Assembly (NCBI RefSeq): GCF_902497625.1
Contig: NZ_CABVGX010000006.1
Span: 1 to 64,000 of the forward strand
Direction: 5' to 3'
Origin: Pseudomonas fluorescens
GTDB taxonomy: Bacteria; Pseudomonadota; Gammaproteobacteria; Pseudomonadales; Pseudomonadaceae
Length of the DNA: 64,000 bases
Part shown: positions 25,657 to 34,209 of the stretch, piece after piece
Numbering within the stretch: the first letter of the stretch is position 1
How the letters are laid out: each line of letters starts with the position of its first letter
Made by a program: the position numbers and the translations under genes
The notes under the pieces: model-generated
The model's database searches: none
What the model saw: only the letters and a program-made list of their open reading frames with translations
What the model was told of the DNA's origin: nothing

Positions 25657-26979
25657 TTACTCGGTTGCGCCACGTTTTGCTTTTAGGCGAGTGACGTTTG
25701 CTCCGGTCTGGTTCGCGAATTCGTGTGGAGTGACATGCTCCTGCTGGTTGGCCTCCAGATACCGGCTCCACCAGTTCATGATCAGCCTGCGCTCCTCGAT
25801 GAACTCGGCCTTGTGGATGTAAGCGGCGCGGACGTTGTTGCGCTCCTTGTGGCTCATCTGCCGTTCAATAGCTGTCTCCGACCACAATCCCGACTCGATC
25901 AGTGCGCTGCAGGCCATCGAACGAAACCCATGCCCGCAGATATCGGTTTGGGTGTCGTATCCCATGGTCCGTAGCGCGTTGTTCACGGTATTTTCGGACA
26001 TGGGCTTCCAGGGTTTGGCATCACCTGCGAAGACCAATGCGAATTTGCCTGTGAGTGCATGGATTTTTTCGAGTAGCGCCACTGCTTGCGGCGATAAGGG
26101 TACTAAATGGATATCCCCTGCCATCTTCGTACCCCTTGTGGAAAAGGGTACTCCCTCCAACGCGGGTCGAGTGTCCGGTATCTCCCAGGTGCCGCGCTTG
26201 AGGTCGAACTCGCTCCAGCGGGCGAAACGCAGTTCGCTGGATCGTACAAACACATGCAGCGATAGCATCACCGTCAGGCGGGTAAGTGCGCGGCCTTTAT
26301 AGGTGTCGATCCGCTCCTGTAGTTCCGGCAGTCGCGATAAGGGTAAAGCGGGGCGATGTACCACCCGCGGGGCTTTGATCAAGCCTTCGAGGTCGTAAGC
26401 AGGGTTTGCGGTGATAAGCCGGAGGCGTTTTGCCTCGCGCATGATGCTCTGCAGGTAGTTTTGTACCCTTAAAGCTACGTCTATCGTTCCGCGCTTCTTG
26501 ATCGCTTCCAAGGGCTGCATGAGGTCATGGGTGTCGAGGTCGACAATGGCGCGGGCGCCGATCAGCGGGAACACGTGGGTTTTGAGGCGGCTCATCACAG
26601 TCTTGGAATGGCCTGGTGCCCACTTGGCCGACATTTCCGTATGCCAGTCGAGCGCAACGCTTTCAAAGGTTCTGCCTTTGATTACGGCTTCCGCCTTGGC
26701 TTGGTGCTTGGTCTCTATAGGATCAACGCCATCCGCCAGCATTCGCTTAACTTCCAAGCGCTTGCGGCGCGCATCGGCGAGGCCAATGACGGGGTAGTTG
26801 CCGAACGAGGTCAGTCCTTCGCGTCCGTCAGGTTTGACGTAACGGAGCCGCCAGCCTTTGCGGCCATTGGGCTGGACTAGGAGGTAGAGGCCATCGCCGT
26901 CGAAAAGCTTGTAGGCGCGGTCTGTAGGTTTTGCCAAGCGGCAAGCTGCGTCGGAGAGCGGAGCTGTGGTGCGCGACAT
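25657..26979 (-). CDS. P4-family site-specific integrase of island 1
   Basis: A 440-residue tyrosine recombinase. The N-terminal DUF4102 domain is clear (KLFDGDGLYLLVQPNGRKGW). The catalytic residues are Arg in VRSSELRFARWSEFDL, HGFR in CGHGFRSMACSALIESG, a His in MSHKERNNVRAAYIHKAEF and Tyr in the same segment. The gene starts about 170 bp from the 50-bp tRNA-derived att site, the usual arrangement, so this enzyme most likely inserted island 1. GGGAG precedes the ATG. The coding region holds several copies of TACCCTTA, some using the rare Leu codon TTA. Confidence 0.92.
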   Translation of the reverse strand: MSRTTAPLSDAACRLAKPTDRAYKLFDGDGLYLLVQPNGRKGWRLRYVKPDGREGLTSFGNYPVIGLADARRKRLEVKRMLADGVDPIETKHQAKAEAVIKGRTFESVALDWHTEMSAKWAPGHSKTVMSRLKTHVFPLIGARAIVDLDTHDLMQPLEAIKKRGTIDVALRVQNYLQSIMREAKRLRLITANPAYDLEGLIKAPRVVHRPALPLSRLPELQERIDTYKGRALTRLTVMLSLHVFVRSSELRFARWSEFDLKRGTWEIPDTRPALEGVPFSTRGTKMAGDIHLVPLSPQAVALLEKIHALTGKFALVFAGDAKPWKPMSENTVNNALRTMGYDTQTDICGHGFRSMACSALIESGLWSETAIERQMSHKERNNVRAAYIHKAEFIEERRLIMNWWSRYLEANQQEHVTPHEFANQTGANVTRLKAKRGATE

Positions 26980-27081
26980 AAGGGTACTCCCTTTTATCGA
27001 AGTGACCTGTATCCCAAACTCTACCCTTAAAACGGTTGGAATCCACCAGTTTCTGACGGAAACCGATGGAACGCCAAAACG

Positions 27082-27107
27082 AAAAAACCCGCCAGAAGGC
27101 GGGTTTT
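27082..27107. terminator. Bidirectional terminator between integrase and att site
   Basis: AAAAAACCCGCC AGAA GGCGGGTTTTT: strong stem with A and T runs on the two sides. It lies upstream of the integrase gene, so it shields it from readthrough. Confidence 0.8.
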
Positions 27108-27112
27108 TCGGG

Positions 27113-27146
27113 GGTTCCAGAGATTTTGAAAGCCTTCTCTGGAACC
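27113..27146. repeat. Inverted repeat abutting the internal att site
   Basis: GGTTCCAGAGA and TCTCTGGAACC, perfect 11-base arms, end one base before the 50-bp tRNA-derived repeat. It could be a hairpin terminator without a T run or a recombinase-binding site. Confidence 0.6.
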
Positions 27147-27196
27147 TTGTATGGTGCCGGCACCAGGAGTCGAACCCGGGACCTACTGATTACAAG
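27147..27196. repeat. Internal attachment site: 50-bp copy of the tRNA-Thr 3' end
   Basis: Bases 27147-27196 are identical to 54687-54736, covering the tRNA from the anticodon loop to the CCA end plus 5 bases beyond. The match stops abruptly at both ends. It is the boundary between island 1 (left) and island 2 (right). It is not a functional tRNA, since the 5' half is absent. Confidence 0.95.
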
Positions 27197-27323
27197 CGGC
27201 TTGTCCCGGTGTTTTTTCAAGATTCAGTAAGTAACGAAAATCCATAATACCCTTATGTATAAAGGGATTTTGCCTTGTTTCGTTGTTTCGTCTCGTTGCA
27301 CGTTGTAGTCTTCAGTTACCTGA

Positions 27324-27349
27324 GAAGCTGTGACCAAAGCTGTGACCAA
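27324..27349. repeat. 26-bp direct repeat at the integrase start, copy 1
   Basis: Identical to 54600-54625 near the right end of island 2. It starts GAAGCTGTGACCAAAGC and spans the first codons of the integrase frame. The other copy lies 67 bp from the tRNA 3' end. Confidence 0.85.
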
Positions 27350-28835
27350 GACTGAGGCGCGACCAATGGCGAGTAATGCATCGAAGACTGTGAATGACCA
27401 GAAAGTGCGGGGTATGACTCCCGGCTGCTCACCTTTGGTCGAAAGCCTGCCGGGACGTGGCACCGGGGCACTGGTATTCAAGCGTGCGAACGAAAGCTCG
27501 CCCGCTTGCTACTACCGCTATCACCTGGCGGGCAAGCAAGTGCTGATCAAGCTAGGAGTGTATCGACGCACTGCTCGGGAGGTCGGCTTTACCTTGCCGG
27601 AACTGCGCGACCACGCCGCGGCAATGGCGCAGATAGCTAAAGCTCACGGCGACGTTAAGGCGTACTTGGCACAGCAGGAAGAAAGCGCTGAAGCGGCACG
27701 TATCCAAAATGAGCGCGCTGTCGAGTCTGCTCGCCTGAAGGCGGAGGAGGAAGCCCGAGAGCGCCATCACCTAGCCGAAGTCGAAGCGTCACGCGGCACC
27801 TTCGGAGAGCTATTCCTCGACTACATCGAATCGCGCCGGGAGAAGGCCACTGCCGGCGTCGTCAAGGAGCTGGAGCGGTTGTATCAGACCAATATGCTGG
27901 CCCCTCACGCCAGCATCATGGCAATGAAGGCGCGAGACATTCGCCCCGACCACATTCTCGCCATACTTAATCCGATCTGGGATCGCGGTGCGAAGGTACA
28001 GGCCGACCGGATGCGTTCGTTCTTGGCTGCGGCATTCAATCATGGTCTGCGGGCCGAGAACGCGGTCGGCAGGTCGAGCGCCAAGAGCTACAAACTAGAG
28101 AACAATCCGGCCATGTTGGTAGCAGTCGAGAAGGTATCGGCCCCCGCAACCCGTGCGCTTTCTGATGCGGAGTTGAGAAAGTTCTGGGGAACAGTCGAAA
28201 CCACCGAAGGCGTCGGGCCGGTCATGGCGCTGTTGTTCCAGTTCGTCATTGCCACAGGAGGGCAACGCATTCTCAACATCTGCCAGACCACTTGGGATGA
28301 TTACGATCTGGAGGCCCAAACCGTAAGCTTGATCCATCGCAAGGGGCGCGGAGGACAAACGATGAGCAGGCCGCACCTAGTCCCGTTGACTGGACGGGCT
28401 ATCGCCATTCTGAAGCATGTGAGGGAGATCAACGGCTGTCACCCCTGGCCGTGGACCACCACCGGAAAGCAGCACATCGTCGTCAGCAGCCCGCGCCATG
28501 CCGTTGCTGATTGGCTGAAGTCAGAGCACGCGGTTATAGGTGGGAAGCAGACCTCCAGCTTCTCGCCGCGCGACTTGCGCCGCACCTGCGCCCAACTGAT
28601 GCAGAGACACGGAATCAGCGATCAACTGTCCGACCTGCTGCAAGCGCATGGTCAGACTGGCGTAGCGAATATTCACTATCGAAATAACCCCGAGGCGGCA
28701 TTACCGGAAAAGCGGCGTGCCATCGAGCTTTTCGAGCGTGCGCTTGCGAAGGTATTGGGGGAGCAGCAGACCGCTAATGTGGTGCCGCTGTCGAGAAAAA
28801 GGAATAAAACTGAAAAAAACAAAAATAATTTCTAG
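27330..28835 (+). CDS. Tyrosine integrase of island 2
   Basis: A 501-residue recombinase if the GTG at 27330 is used; an ATG at 27366 has GAGG 8 bases upstream and may be the true start. It has an N-terminal arm-binding region, a long charged coiled-coil (EEARERHHLAEVEASRG), a core-binding domain and a catalytic domain with Arg in IATGGQRILNICQ and Tyr in GVANIHYRNNPEAA. The usual HxLRR motif reads SPRDLRRTC, with Arg near residue 414 where His is expected. The gene starts 135 bp from the internal att site and reads away from it, as expected for island 2's integrase. Confidence 0.88.
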   Translation: MTKAVTKTEARPMASNASKTVNDQKVRGMTPGCSPLVESLPGRGTGALVFKRANESSPACYYRYHLAGKQVLIKLGVYRRTAREVGFTLPELRDHAAAMAQIAKAHGDVKAYLAQQEESAEAARIQNERAVESARLKAEEEARERHHLAEVEASRGTFGELFLDYIESRREKATAGVVKELERLYQTNMLAPHASIMAMKARDIRPDHILAILNPIWDRGAKVQADRMRSFLAAAFNHGLRAENAVGRSSAKSYKLENNPAMLVAVEKVSAPATRALSDAELRKFWGTVETTEGVGPVMALLFQFVIATGGQRILNICQTTWDDYDLEAQTVSLIHRKGRGGQTMSRPHLVPLTGRAIAILKHVREINGCHPWPWTTTGKQHIVVSSPRHAVADWLKSEHAVIGGKQTSSFSPRDLRRTCAQLMQRHGISDQLSDLLQAHGQTGVANIHYRNNPEAALPEKRRAIELFERALAKVLGEQQTANVVPLSRKRNKTEKNKNNF

Positions 28836-28846
28836 CGCATTTGGTG

Positions 28847-28876
28847 AGATATGGCGAGATATGGTCAGATATGGTG
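28847..28876 (+). repeat. Three tandem 10-bp repeats after the integrase gene
   Basis: AGATATGG plus two variable bases, repeated three times at one helical turn. Such phased repeats often bind a dimeric protein. They are just past the integrase stop. Confidence 0.6.
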
Positions 28877-28894
28877 CTTTAATACATTATTACA

Positions 28895-28907
28895 AATGAT
28901 TATCATT
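28895..28907. promoter_or_regulatory. Fur-box-like palindrome
   Basis: AATGAT T ATCATT matches the central part of the Fur consensus perfectly. The flanks match less well. The gene it would control is not evident; the next gene (AlpA-type) begins 425 bp away. Confidence 0.35.
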
Positions 28908-29049
28908 CGCTAAAGTGTACTTGAACGTTCCGCAGGCCTCGCTACTATGCGGCTACTGGCTAGACGTACAAGACCCAGATGAAACGCCCTGCACGCTGTT
29001 GCCGGGGGTTGCTGGTAACGTAGTTGCTGCTGGAATGCAGACAAAGAAA

Positions 29050-29078
29050 AGCCCTCGACACCTTAAATGCCGAGGGCT
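29050..29078 (-). terminator. Hairpin in the gene-free stretch before the AlpA-type gene
   Basis: AGCCCTCG and CGAGGGCT flank 13 bases; a TTTTCTTT run follows on the minus strand. It has no obvious gene to end on that strand. The remainder of 28908-29331 also holds CTACA/TGTAG and CGTAG ATC CTACG (29235-29247) repeats, possibly operators for the next gene, but no gene. Confidence 0.5.
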
Positions 29079-29331
29079 GATCTGGGGGGACGCGTCAACG
29101 TCCCTCTGCATACCGGCAAGGCCAGTACACCCCCAAGGTAGAAGCTTTTGATCCGGCTTCAATATCTACAGGCGATGCTTGTAGACGCTAGGAGTTTAAG
29201 TCACCTGAATTTGGCGTCAATGCAAATTCGTACCGTCCGACCGACGTAGATCCTACGACCCGTCGTGCGGACTAGTGACTTTCTATCCTGCACTGAGGGG
29301 AATCCCATTCAGTTCGAAATGGATGCCCAAA

Positions 29332-29559
29332 ATGAGTCAACAAACCAATCGCGCCAGTCCTTACACTGCAACACCCAATCTGCCGATTCCCGGCACCTTC
29401 GGCACCACCGCACAGCTCTGCACTCGCTACCAAGTCAGCCGCACGACCTGGTGGCGCTGGTCGCAGATGCCTGGCTTCCCACGTGCCGTACGCTTCGGTC
29501 GTTCGGTTCGCTGGCCGGTTGAGTCCATTGAAGCCTTCCTGACTCCGCAGGAGGCGTAA
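29332..29559 (+). CDS. AlpA-family regulator
   Basis: A 75-residue winged/HTH protein: TTAQLCTRYQVSRTTWWRWSQMPGFPRAVRFGRSVRWPVESIEAFL is the standard AlpA layout. These proteins activate excision or replication genes in P4-like islands. The start is uncertain: ATG at 29323 or 29332 are both weak in ribosome sites. It is the first gene of the replication block and lies 4 bp ahead of the primase gene. Confidence 0.85.
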   Translation: MSQQTNRASPYTATPNLPIPGTFGTTAQLCTRYQVSRTTWWRWSQMPGFPRAVRFGRSVRWPVESIEAFLTPQEA

Positions 29560-29562
29560 CCC

Positions 29563-30633
29563 ATGCGTATCCAACAACCCGCAAATAGTCGCGGGCCGGC
29601 AGCGTTCGGCTTGAAGAAACTCGGAGCTGGTGAGCTTGCACCGACGCCGATCCATCTTGAGATTCAGCGCATTGCCGATGCGGCTCTGTCCGTCGCGGAC
29701 AATCTGCTGGCCGACTGGCTGCCGGACGGCAATCGCAAGGGCAAAGAGTACTGGGCGATCAATCCGGTGCGCGGTGACCGTAAGCAAGGGTCGTTCAGCA
29801 TTAACCTCCACACCGGCAAGTGGCACGACTTCGCCAGCGGCGACAAAGGTGGAGACCTTGTGTCGTTGCTCGCCTATCTGCGCGGCTGCCGACAGGTCGA
29901 TGCCACTCGCATCATCGCCAAGCAACTGGGGCTGCCGTTCGGAGGTGACCTCAAGCGTGACCTGCTCGCCGAGGAAATCGAGCGCCAGCGTATCGTCCGC
30001 CAGCGCGAACAGCGCCAGCAGCAAGACGATGAAGCAACGCGGGCCAAGTGGGAGAATGCCGCCGTTCGTGCTCGTCGCGTCTGGGCGCTTGCTGGCCCGG
30101 CTAACCCCAACCATCGGTACATGGTCCGCAAGCGCATTAAACCCCATCATCTACTTCAGCTCGGCAGCGAGTTGCTGGTTCCCATCTACTGGCGCGGCGA
30201 ATTGGTGAGCCTCCAACGCATCAAGTCCGATGGCACCAAGCTTTTCCTTTCGGGTGGCCGGATCAGCGGTTGCTACTGCCTGTTCGGGCGTATCGAGCCC
30301 GGCATCGAGCTGTTCATCGTCGAGGGCATTGCAACGGCTGCCACCCTTCACGAGCAGACGGGCAAGCCGATCGCCGCTGCAATGAGCGCCGCTAACTTGC
30401 TGCCGGCTGGTTTAGAGTTGAAGCGCCTCCATCCCAATCTCGTGCTGGTCGTCGGCGGCGATGATGACCGTGCCAAGGAAGCTGAGGGCAAGCCCAACTC
30501 CGGCAAGCTGGCTGCCATCCATGCGGCTGCGATGCTCGACCAGAAGTACGTGCTGCCGGCCTGGCCGGAGGATGCGCCGCTGCATCTGTCCGACTTCAAT
30601 GATTTGGCTGTATTGCTGGAGGACCGGGAATGA
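29563..30633 (+). CDS. Toprim-domain primase-like protein
   Basis: A 356-residue protein. A zinc-ribbon-less N-terminal region (GKEYWAINPVRGDRKQGSFSINLHTGKWHDFASGDKGGDLVSLL) precedes a Toprim domain with Glu in ELFIVEGIATAATL and DxD in LVVGGDDDRAKEAEGKPNSGK. These are typical of the primase partner of DUF3987 helicases in satellites and islands. It overlaps the next gene by 4 bp. Confidence 0.87.
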   Translation: MRIQQPANSRGPAAFGLKKLGAGELAPTPIHLEIQRIADAALSVADNLLADWLPDGNRKGKEYWAINPVRGDRKQGSFSINLHTGKWHDFASGDKGGDLVSLLAYLRGCRQVDATRIIAKQLGLPFGGDLKRDLLAEEIERQRIVRQREQRQQQDDEATRAKWENAAVRARRVWALAGPANPNHRYMVRKRIKPHHLLQLGSELLVPIYWRGELVSLQRIKSDGTKLFLSGGRISGCYCLFGRIEPGIELFIVEGIATAATLHEQTGKPIAAAMSAANLLPAGLELKRLHPNLVLVVGGDDDRAKEAEGKPNSGKLAAIHAAAMLDQKYVLPAWPEDAPLHLSDFNDLAVLLEDRE

Positions 30634-32318
30634 ACGCGCTCCTGATGACCGAAATTCAGACCCCGACAGGGCTGGCACCTAAGCCGCTGCTACCGGATAC
30701 CGCGCCGCCGACGCCTTATCCCTTGGACGCGCTGCCCTACGTGATGCGCGGCGCAGTCGAAGCCATTGTCGAGCATGCAATGGTGCCTGCCGCTATCGCC
30801 GGGCAATGCGTTATCGGTGCGGCCACCCATCTGGCGCAGACCCGGGTCAACGCTTGGCACCCCAAGGGCAAACCTGAAGGGGCGCCCTGCTCGCTGTTCA
30901 TGCTGTCGCTGTTCGATTCGGGGGAGGGCAAGTCGAGCGCGCGTGATTTGGCCTTCAAGACGATTGACGAAGCGGAAAAGGATGCGCGCGCTCGCCACCG
31001 CCAAGCCTGCGCCGAGATTGAGACAATGGCTGCTGGCCTGAAGGGCAAGGCGCGTGAAGAGTTCTTGGCTGCACACCCGTTGCCGCCCGATCCGAAAACC
31101 CAATACAGCGATGCGACTTTCGAGCCGCTGGTTGGTGATTTCATCCGGGGCAAGGCGGCTGCAAGCTGGGACACGGACGAAGGCGGACAAATGCTCGGCG
31201 GTCACTCGATCAAGGCTGACACTGTGGCTTCGACCCTTGGCGGCCTGACTACAGCCTTCAGTTCGGGGAAGTTCGAGCGCACCCGCTCGCGCGGCAACGT
31301 GGAAGGCTCCGGCGTAGCCTATAACCGCCGCCTGAGCATTCACTTGATGGCGCAAGCGGTAACCGTGGCGGAGGCATTGAGCAATCCGTTGTTGGTCGGG
31401 CAGGGCTTCCTTGCTCGCTTCCTGCTCGCGGCGCCGAATAGTCTGGCCGGCACCTGCTTCATCACTATTGAGTCACTGCAGCGCAAGGCCTACGCAGACC
31501 CGCGTCTGCAAGCGTACTGGTCGCGCTGCGATGAGATCGCCGCCAGCCCGGAACATATTGACCCGGAAACCGGTGAGGTCGCCCCACCCGTTCTGGAGCC
31601 TGACGCAGAGGCTAAACAGGTATGGGTGGACTTTCGCAACGAGATCGAAAGCGAGCGCGGGCCACTCGGGAAGTTCGCTGGCCTGAAGCCGTTCGCCGCC
31701 CGAGGCGCCGAGCATGCGTTGCGTTTGGCTGCCGTGCTCGGCTTTGTTGAGGGTGTCGAGCTGATTGATGCCGACTGCATGCGTCGCGCGTGCATGCTAG
31801 CGCGCTATTCCCTAGATGAGTGGCTGCGCTACATCGCCGCAGGCGCAGTTGATCCAGAGCTGAAACTCGCCGCCGAATTGATGTGCTGGTTTCGCGACCA
31901 CAAGAATCCGGCAAAGTGGCAAGAGTTTCATGTCAATGAACTGGGCAAGTCGGGACCGTTTGCGGTTCGTTCGGCCCAGAAGCGTGACAAGGTGCTGGCC
32001 GTTTTGCTGAGGCATCACCACCTGCTGAGCAGCGACGGCAAGCAGTTCAGGATCAACCTCCTTGCGGAAGTTGCGGATTCTGCGGAAACCCACCAGCCAT
32101 GTAGCTATGCGATTGCGGAAGAGCTGCGGAAGGTTGCGGAAGTTGCACCGTTTCCCCGCGCGTCACGTTCAGCATCCGCAGGGCTTCCGCAAAATTCCGC
32201 AAAGCTTCCGCACGAAGAAGCCCCGCAATATCACGGCCTTCCGCAGAATCCGCAGAATCCGCAGCACCCTGCATTCGTAAGCGCGAAAAGCGAACAGATG
32301 TGGGAGTTGAAGCTTTGA
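30630..32318 (+). CDS. DUF3987 (YfjI-type) replication helicase-like protein
   Basis: A 562-residue P-loop protein. The DUF3987 region includes SLFMLSLFDSGEGKSSARDLAFKTIDEAEKDAR, with a degenerate Walker A (SGEGKS), followed by FDxD-like SWDTDEGGQML and QAVTVAEALSNPLLVGQGFLARFLL. The C-terminal tail is low-complexity and Gln/Pro/Asn-rich, encoded by repeats of a TTCCGCA-like unit near 32060-32270. It acts with the Toprim gene (4-bp overlap) in island replication. Confidence 0.85.
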   Translation: MNALLMTEIQTPTGLAPKPLLPDTAPPTPYPLDALPYVMRGAVEAIVEHAMVPAAIAGQCVIGAATHLAQTRVNAWHPKGKPEGAPCSLFMLSLFDSGEGKSSARDLAFKTIDEAEKDARARHRQACAEIETMAAGLKGKAREEFLAAHPLPPDPKTQYSDATFEPLVGDFIRGKAAASWDTDEGGQMLGGHSIKADTVASTLGGLTTAFSSGKFERTRSRGNVEGSGVAYNRRLSIHLMAQAVTVAEALSNPLLVGQGFLARFLLAAPNSLAGTCFITIESLQRKAYADPRLQAYWSRCDEIAASPEHIDPETGEVAPPVLEPDAEAKQVWVDFRNEIESERGPLGKFAGLKPFAARGAEHALRLAAVLGFVEGVELIDADCMRRACMLARYSLDEWLRYIAAGAVDPELKLAAELMCWFRDHKNPAKWQEFHVNELGKSGPFAVRSAQKRDKVLAVLLRHHHLLSSDGKQFRINLLAEVADSAETHQPCSYAIAEELRKVAEVAPFPRASRSASAGLPQNSAKLPHEEAPQYHGLPQNPQNPQHPAFVSAKSEQMWELKL

Positions 32319-32887
32319 GTGCCGCCGAGCTGATCCACCGCGCAAGCGTGGCCGGCCTTGAGATGACGGTCAGTCAGGATGGCTGCCTGCAACTGCGTGC
32401 TGACCATCCGCCGTCTGACAACCTGCTCGTCGAATTGGCCGCGCACAAGATCGAGATCATCCACGCTCTGAATGCTGCCAACGACCCGATGCTTTCGAGC
32501 GCCTGGCTCTCCCGTGTCGCGCGCCTGCTTGAAACCTGTCCTGACGTACTGCTGGAAGAAGGGCATTTGGAGCCGCACGACCTTGCCGAGTTGGGCAGGG
32601 CGGACGTCGTGCTGGTAGCTGACATCATCCGTGCTAGCCCGGCGTGGAACCACCGGCCGCAGCGGATCGAGCAAGCGGCCGAGATCCACGCCGTGGTGGA
32701 AGTTAAGCCGAAACACATCATCCTCACCGCGGCTTCGGCGTCACAGGCTTGGCGAGTGGCTGATGCGGCACAGACCAACCACGTGATGAGCTGCGACGAA
32801 TGTCATGCGGCAACGCGCCGTTACTGCGCGGCCGGCATTGACTTGCGCCAGCGTTATAACAACACCCCGATGGAGGCAAGTGAATGA
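32315..32887 (+). CDS. Unknown protein with TubC-like N-terminal domain
   Basis: 190 residues from a TTG start at 32315 with GGGAG 8 bases upstream; the start overlaps the previous stop (TTGA). A GTG at 32300 is the alternative. The first 50 residues (LSAAELIHRASVAGLEMTVSQDGCLQL and so on to AHKIEIIHAL) resemble the TubC docking domain. The C-terminus carries CDECHAATRRYC, a potential metal site. Function unknown; it is common for island replication blocks to include such a gene. Confidence 0.75.
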   Translation: MSAAELIHRASVAGLEMTVSQDGCLQLRADHPPSDNLLVELAAHKIEIIHALNAANDPMLSSAWLSRVARLLETCPDVLLEEGHLEPHDLAELGRADVVLVADIIRASPAWNHRPQRIEQAAEIHAVVEVKPKHIILTAASASQAWRVADAAQTNHVMSCDECHAATRRYCAAGIDLRQRYNNTPMEASE

Positions 32888-33489
32888 ACGATGCTCCAGC
32901 AGTTGAGTTTGTCATCGAGGAGAATGAGGAAAAGGCCAATGCCCGCAATTACCTGACTCCGGAGTGCGTGAACGCCGCATTGCTTGTCAGTAGTAACCTG
33001 CTCGGCAAGACGCCGTTCCCCGAGGCTGTCCTCGAACTGGCTCGGCAGACGACTGCAATTAACCGCGGTGACATGACCCGAGCAGAAGACATGTTGGTAT
33101 CCCAAGCGCATTCTCTAGATGCTCTATTCGTGCATCTTGCGGGTCGGGCACTGTCGTCTAAAAACATGGACGGGCTGGAGTCCTACATGCGTCTCGCACT
33201 TAAGGCCCAGAACCAGGCCAGGGCCACCTTGCAGACCTTGGGCGAACTCAAAACTCCCAAGCAGGTCGCTTTCGTGAAGCAGGCGAACATCGGCAATCAG
33301 GTCCAAGTCAACAACGGTATCCATGAGAAGCCCGCGCGCACGCGGAAATCCAAAAAAGCGCAGAACGAACTATTGGAGGTTGAGCATGGCGAACGGCTGG
33401 ACACCCGAGCGACGGGCGCGGCAGGCGGAGCTGATCCGGCAATGGCGACCATGGGACCGAAGCACCGGACCACGCAGCACCGAGGGTAA
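32884..33489 (+). CDS. Conserved-looking island protein of unknown function
   Basis: A 201-residue soluble protein, helical in the middle (AVLELARQTTAINRGDMTRAEDMLVSQAHSLDALFVHLAGRAL) with a basic, disordered tail. It overlaps the upstream gene by 4 bp and the next gene by about 100 bp in another frame. The replication-block context suggests a DNA- or phage-related role, but I cannot name a family. Confidence 0.75.
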   Translation: MNDAPAVEFVIEENEEKANARNYLTPECVNAALLVSSNLLGKTPFPEAVLELARQTTAINRGDMTRAEDMLVSQAHSLDALFVHLAGRALSSKNMDGLESYMRLALKAQNQARATLQTLGELKTPKQVAFVKQANIGNQVQVNNGIHEKPARTRKSKKAQNELLEVEHGERLDTRATGAAGGADPAMATMGPKHRTTQHRG

Positions 33490-33598
33490 AGCGGCTTCAT
33501 CGCGCAATGCCTGGACGGGCGGGATGAGGCCGCTGCTGCGAGAACTGGCCGAAGAGCTGCGCGAGCAGGATAAGATTCGTCGCGAGATCCTGGATTGA
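33386..33598 (+). CDS. Small basic protein overlapping the previous gene
   Basis: A 70-residue protein. GGAGG stands 6 bases before the ATG at 33386. The motif PERRARQAELIRQWRPWDRSTGPRSTEGKAASSRNAW is strongly basic and repeated in many phage or island proteins of this type, as I recall, often as a C-terminal partner of the preceding gene. It is the last gene of the replication block. Confidence 0.75.
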   Translation: MANGWTPERRARQAELIRQWRPWDRSTGPRSTEGKAASSRNAWTGGMRPLLRELAEELREQDKIRREILD

Positions 33599-34209
33599 GC
33601 GAAACGCCACGGATGGCGAATTACTAAGTGATTACCCGCCCGAATTTATTGGCACGTATCACTTTGAGTTATCCCGAGAAAGTGCAACGAAAATCACCTT
33701 TCCTAGGCCTAGAAATAAAGACTCGTCAGCTCCGTTTTTGTCCGATTATTTGTTTCACTTGAGGTGCACCTTAAAAATACGGTCTGGACTCGATTGGGCG
33801 ACAACCTGCAGCGGGTGAGTAGGCTGAGGCGTGCGCCGCTCCGCGATAGGTTCAACCTTTTCGTCAGGCGTCTGGATTCCTCACTTGGTGCCGCTCATAC
33901 TGCCATCCCACAAAAATGCGCAGGCGCAGCCAACGAAAACAGTTCCAGGGATGGCACTGATAGTAGTTGGGCGCGGCGATCTTTACGGCGCTCGGCCTCG
34001 CCAAAAAAACTAAATGCCGGGCTTTTGCACCAATTCGAGGACAGGTACCCAGTGAAACGCTAGGTCAACTACTGGCCGTTTTCTGCATTTCACGAAGGGC
34101 AGTGATCGGCCAATAGCTGCAGCTGGTCACCGGCTGAAAACGGTCAGAAGCTGTCCCTCAGTAAAGTGACTCCGAACGCAGGTTGCTTACAATGCTTCCG
34201 TTCTAGTTG
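33599..34209. other. Gene-free stretch with one copy of a dispersed repeat
   Basis: I see no gene with a ribosome site here. From 34071 to 34160 lies a repeat-like segment (TACTGGCCGTTTTCTGCATT, then GATCGGCCAATAGCTGCAG) related to those near 40.15, 42.0 and 43.5 kb. The rest is undistinguished. Confidence 0.6.

Larger units (their letters stand above)
15316..27196. mobile_element. Genomic island 1 at tRNA-Thr
   Basis: About 11.9 kb between a degenerate tRNA-Thr fragment (15316-15339) and an intact 50-bp fragment (27147-27196). It carries SIR2-HerA-KTSC, a large nuclease-ended protein, an integrase module and a P4-type integrase next to the right att site. Base composition shifts sharply to AT-rich at 15.4-18.8 kb. 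The degenerate left site suggests an older insertion or poor excision ability. Confidence 0.8.
26094..27257. repeat. Cluster of TACCCTTA motifs in and around the P4-type integrase gene
   Basis: TACCCTTA or its complement TAAGGGTA occurs near 26095, 26337, 26463, 26980, 27022 and 27248, and a one-mismatch copy near 26144. Four of these are inside the integrase gene, one overlaps its start codon and two lie around the att site. Chance would give well under one 8-base match in 1.2 kb. They may be arm-type binding sites for the integrase or another factor. Confidence 0.5.

Noticed and set aside
27147..27196. Second tRNA-Thr gene
   Set aside because: Only the 3' half is present; the acceptor 5' strand and D arm are missing, so it is an att site.
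33764..34063. Possible gene in the gap after the replication block
   Set aside because: No ribosome site, no protein-like composition and no recognisable motif.
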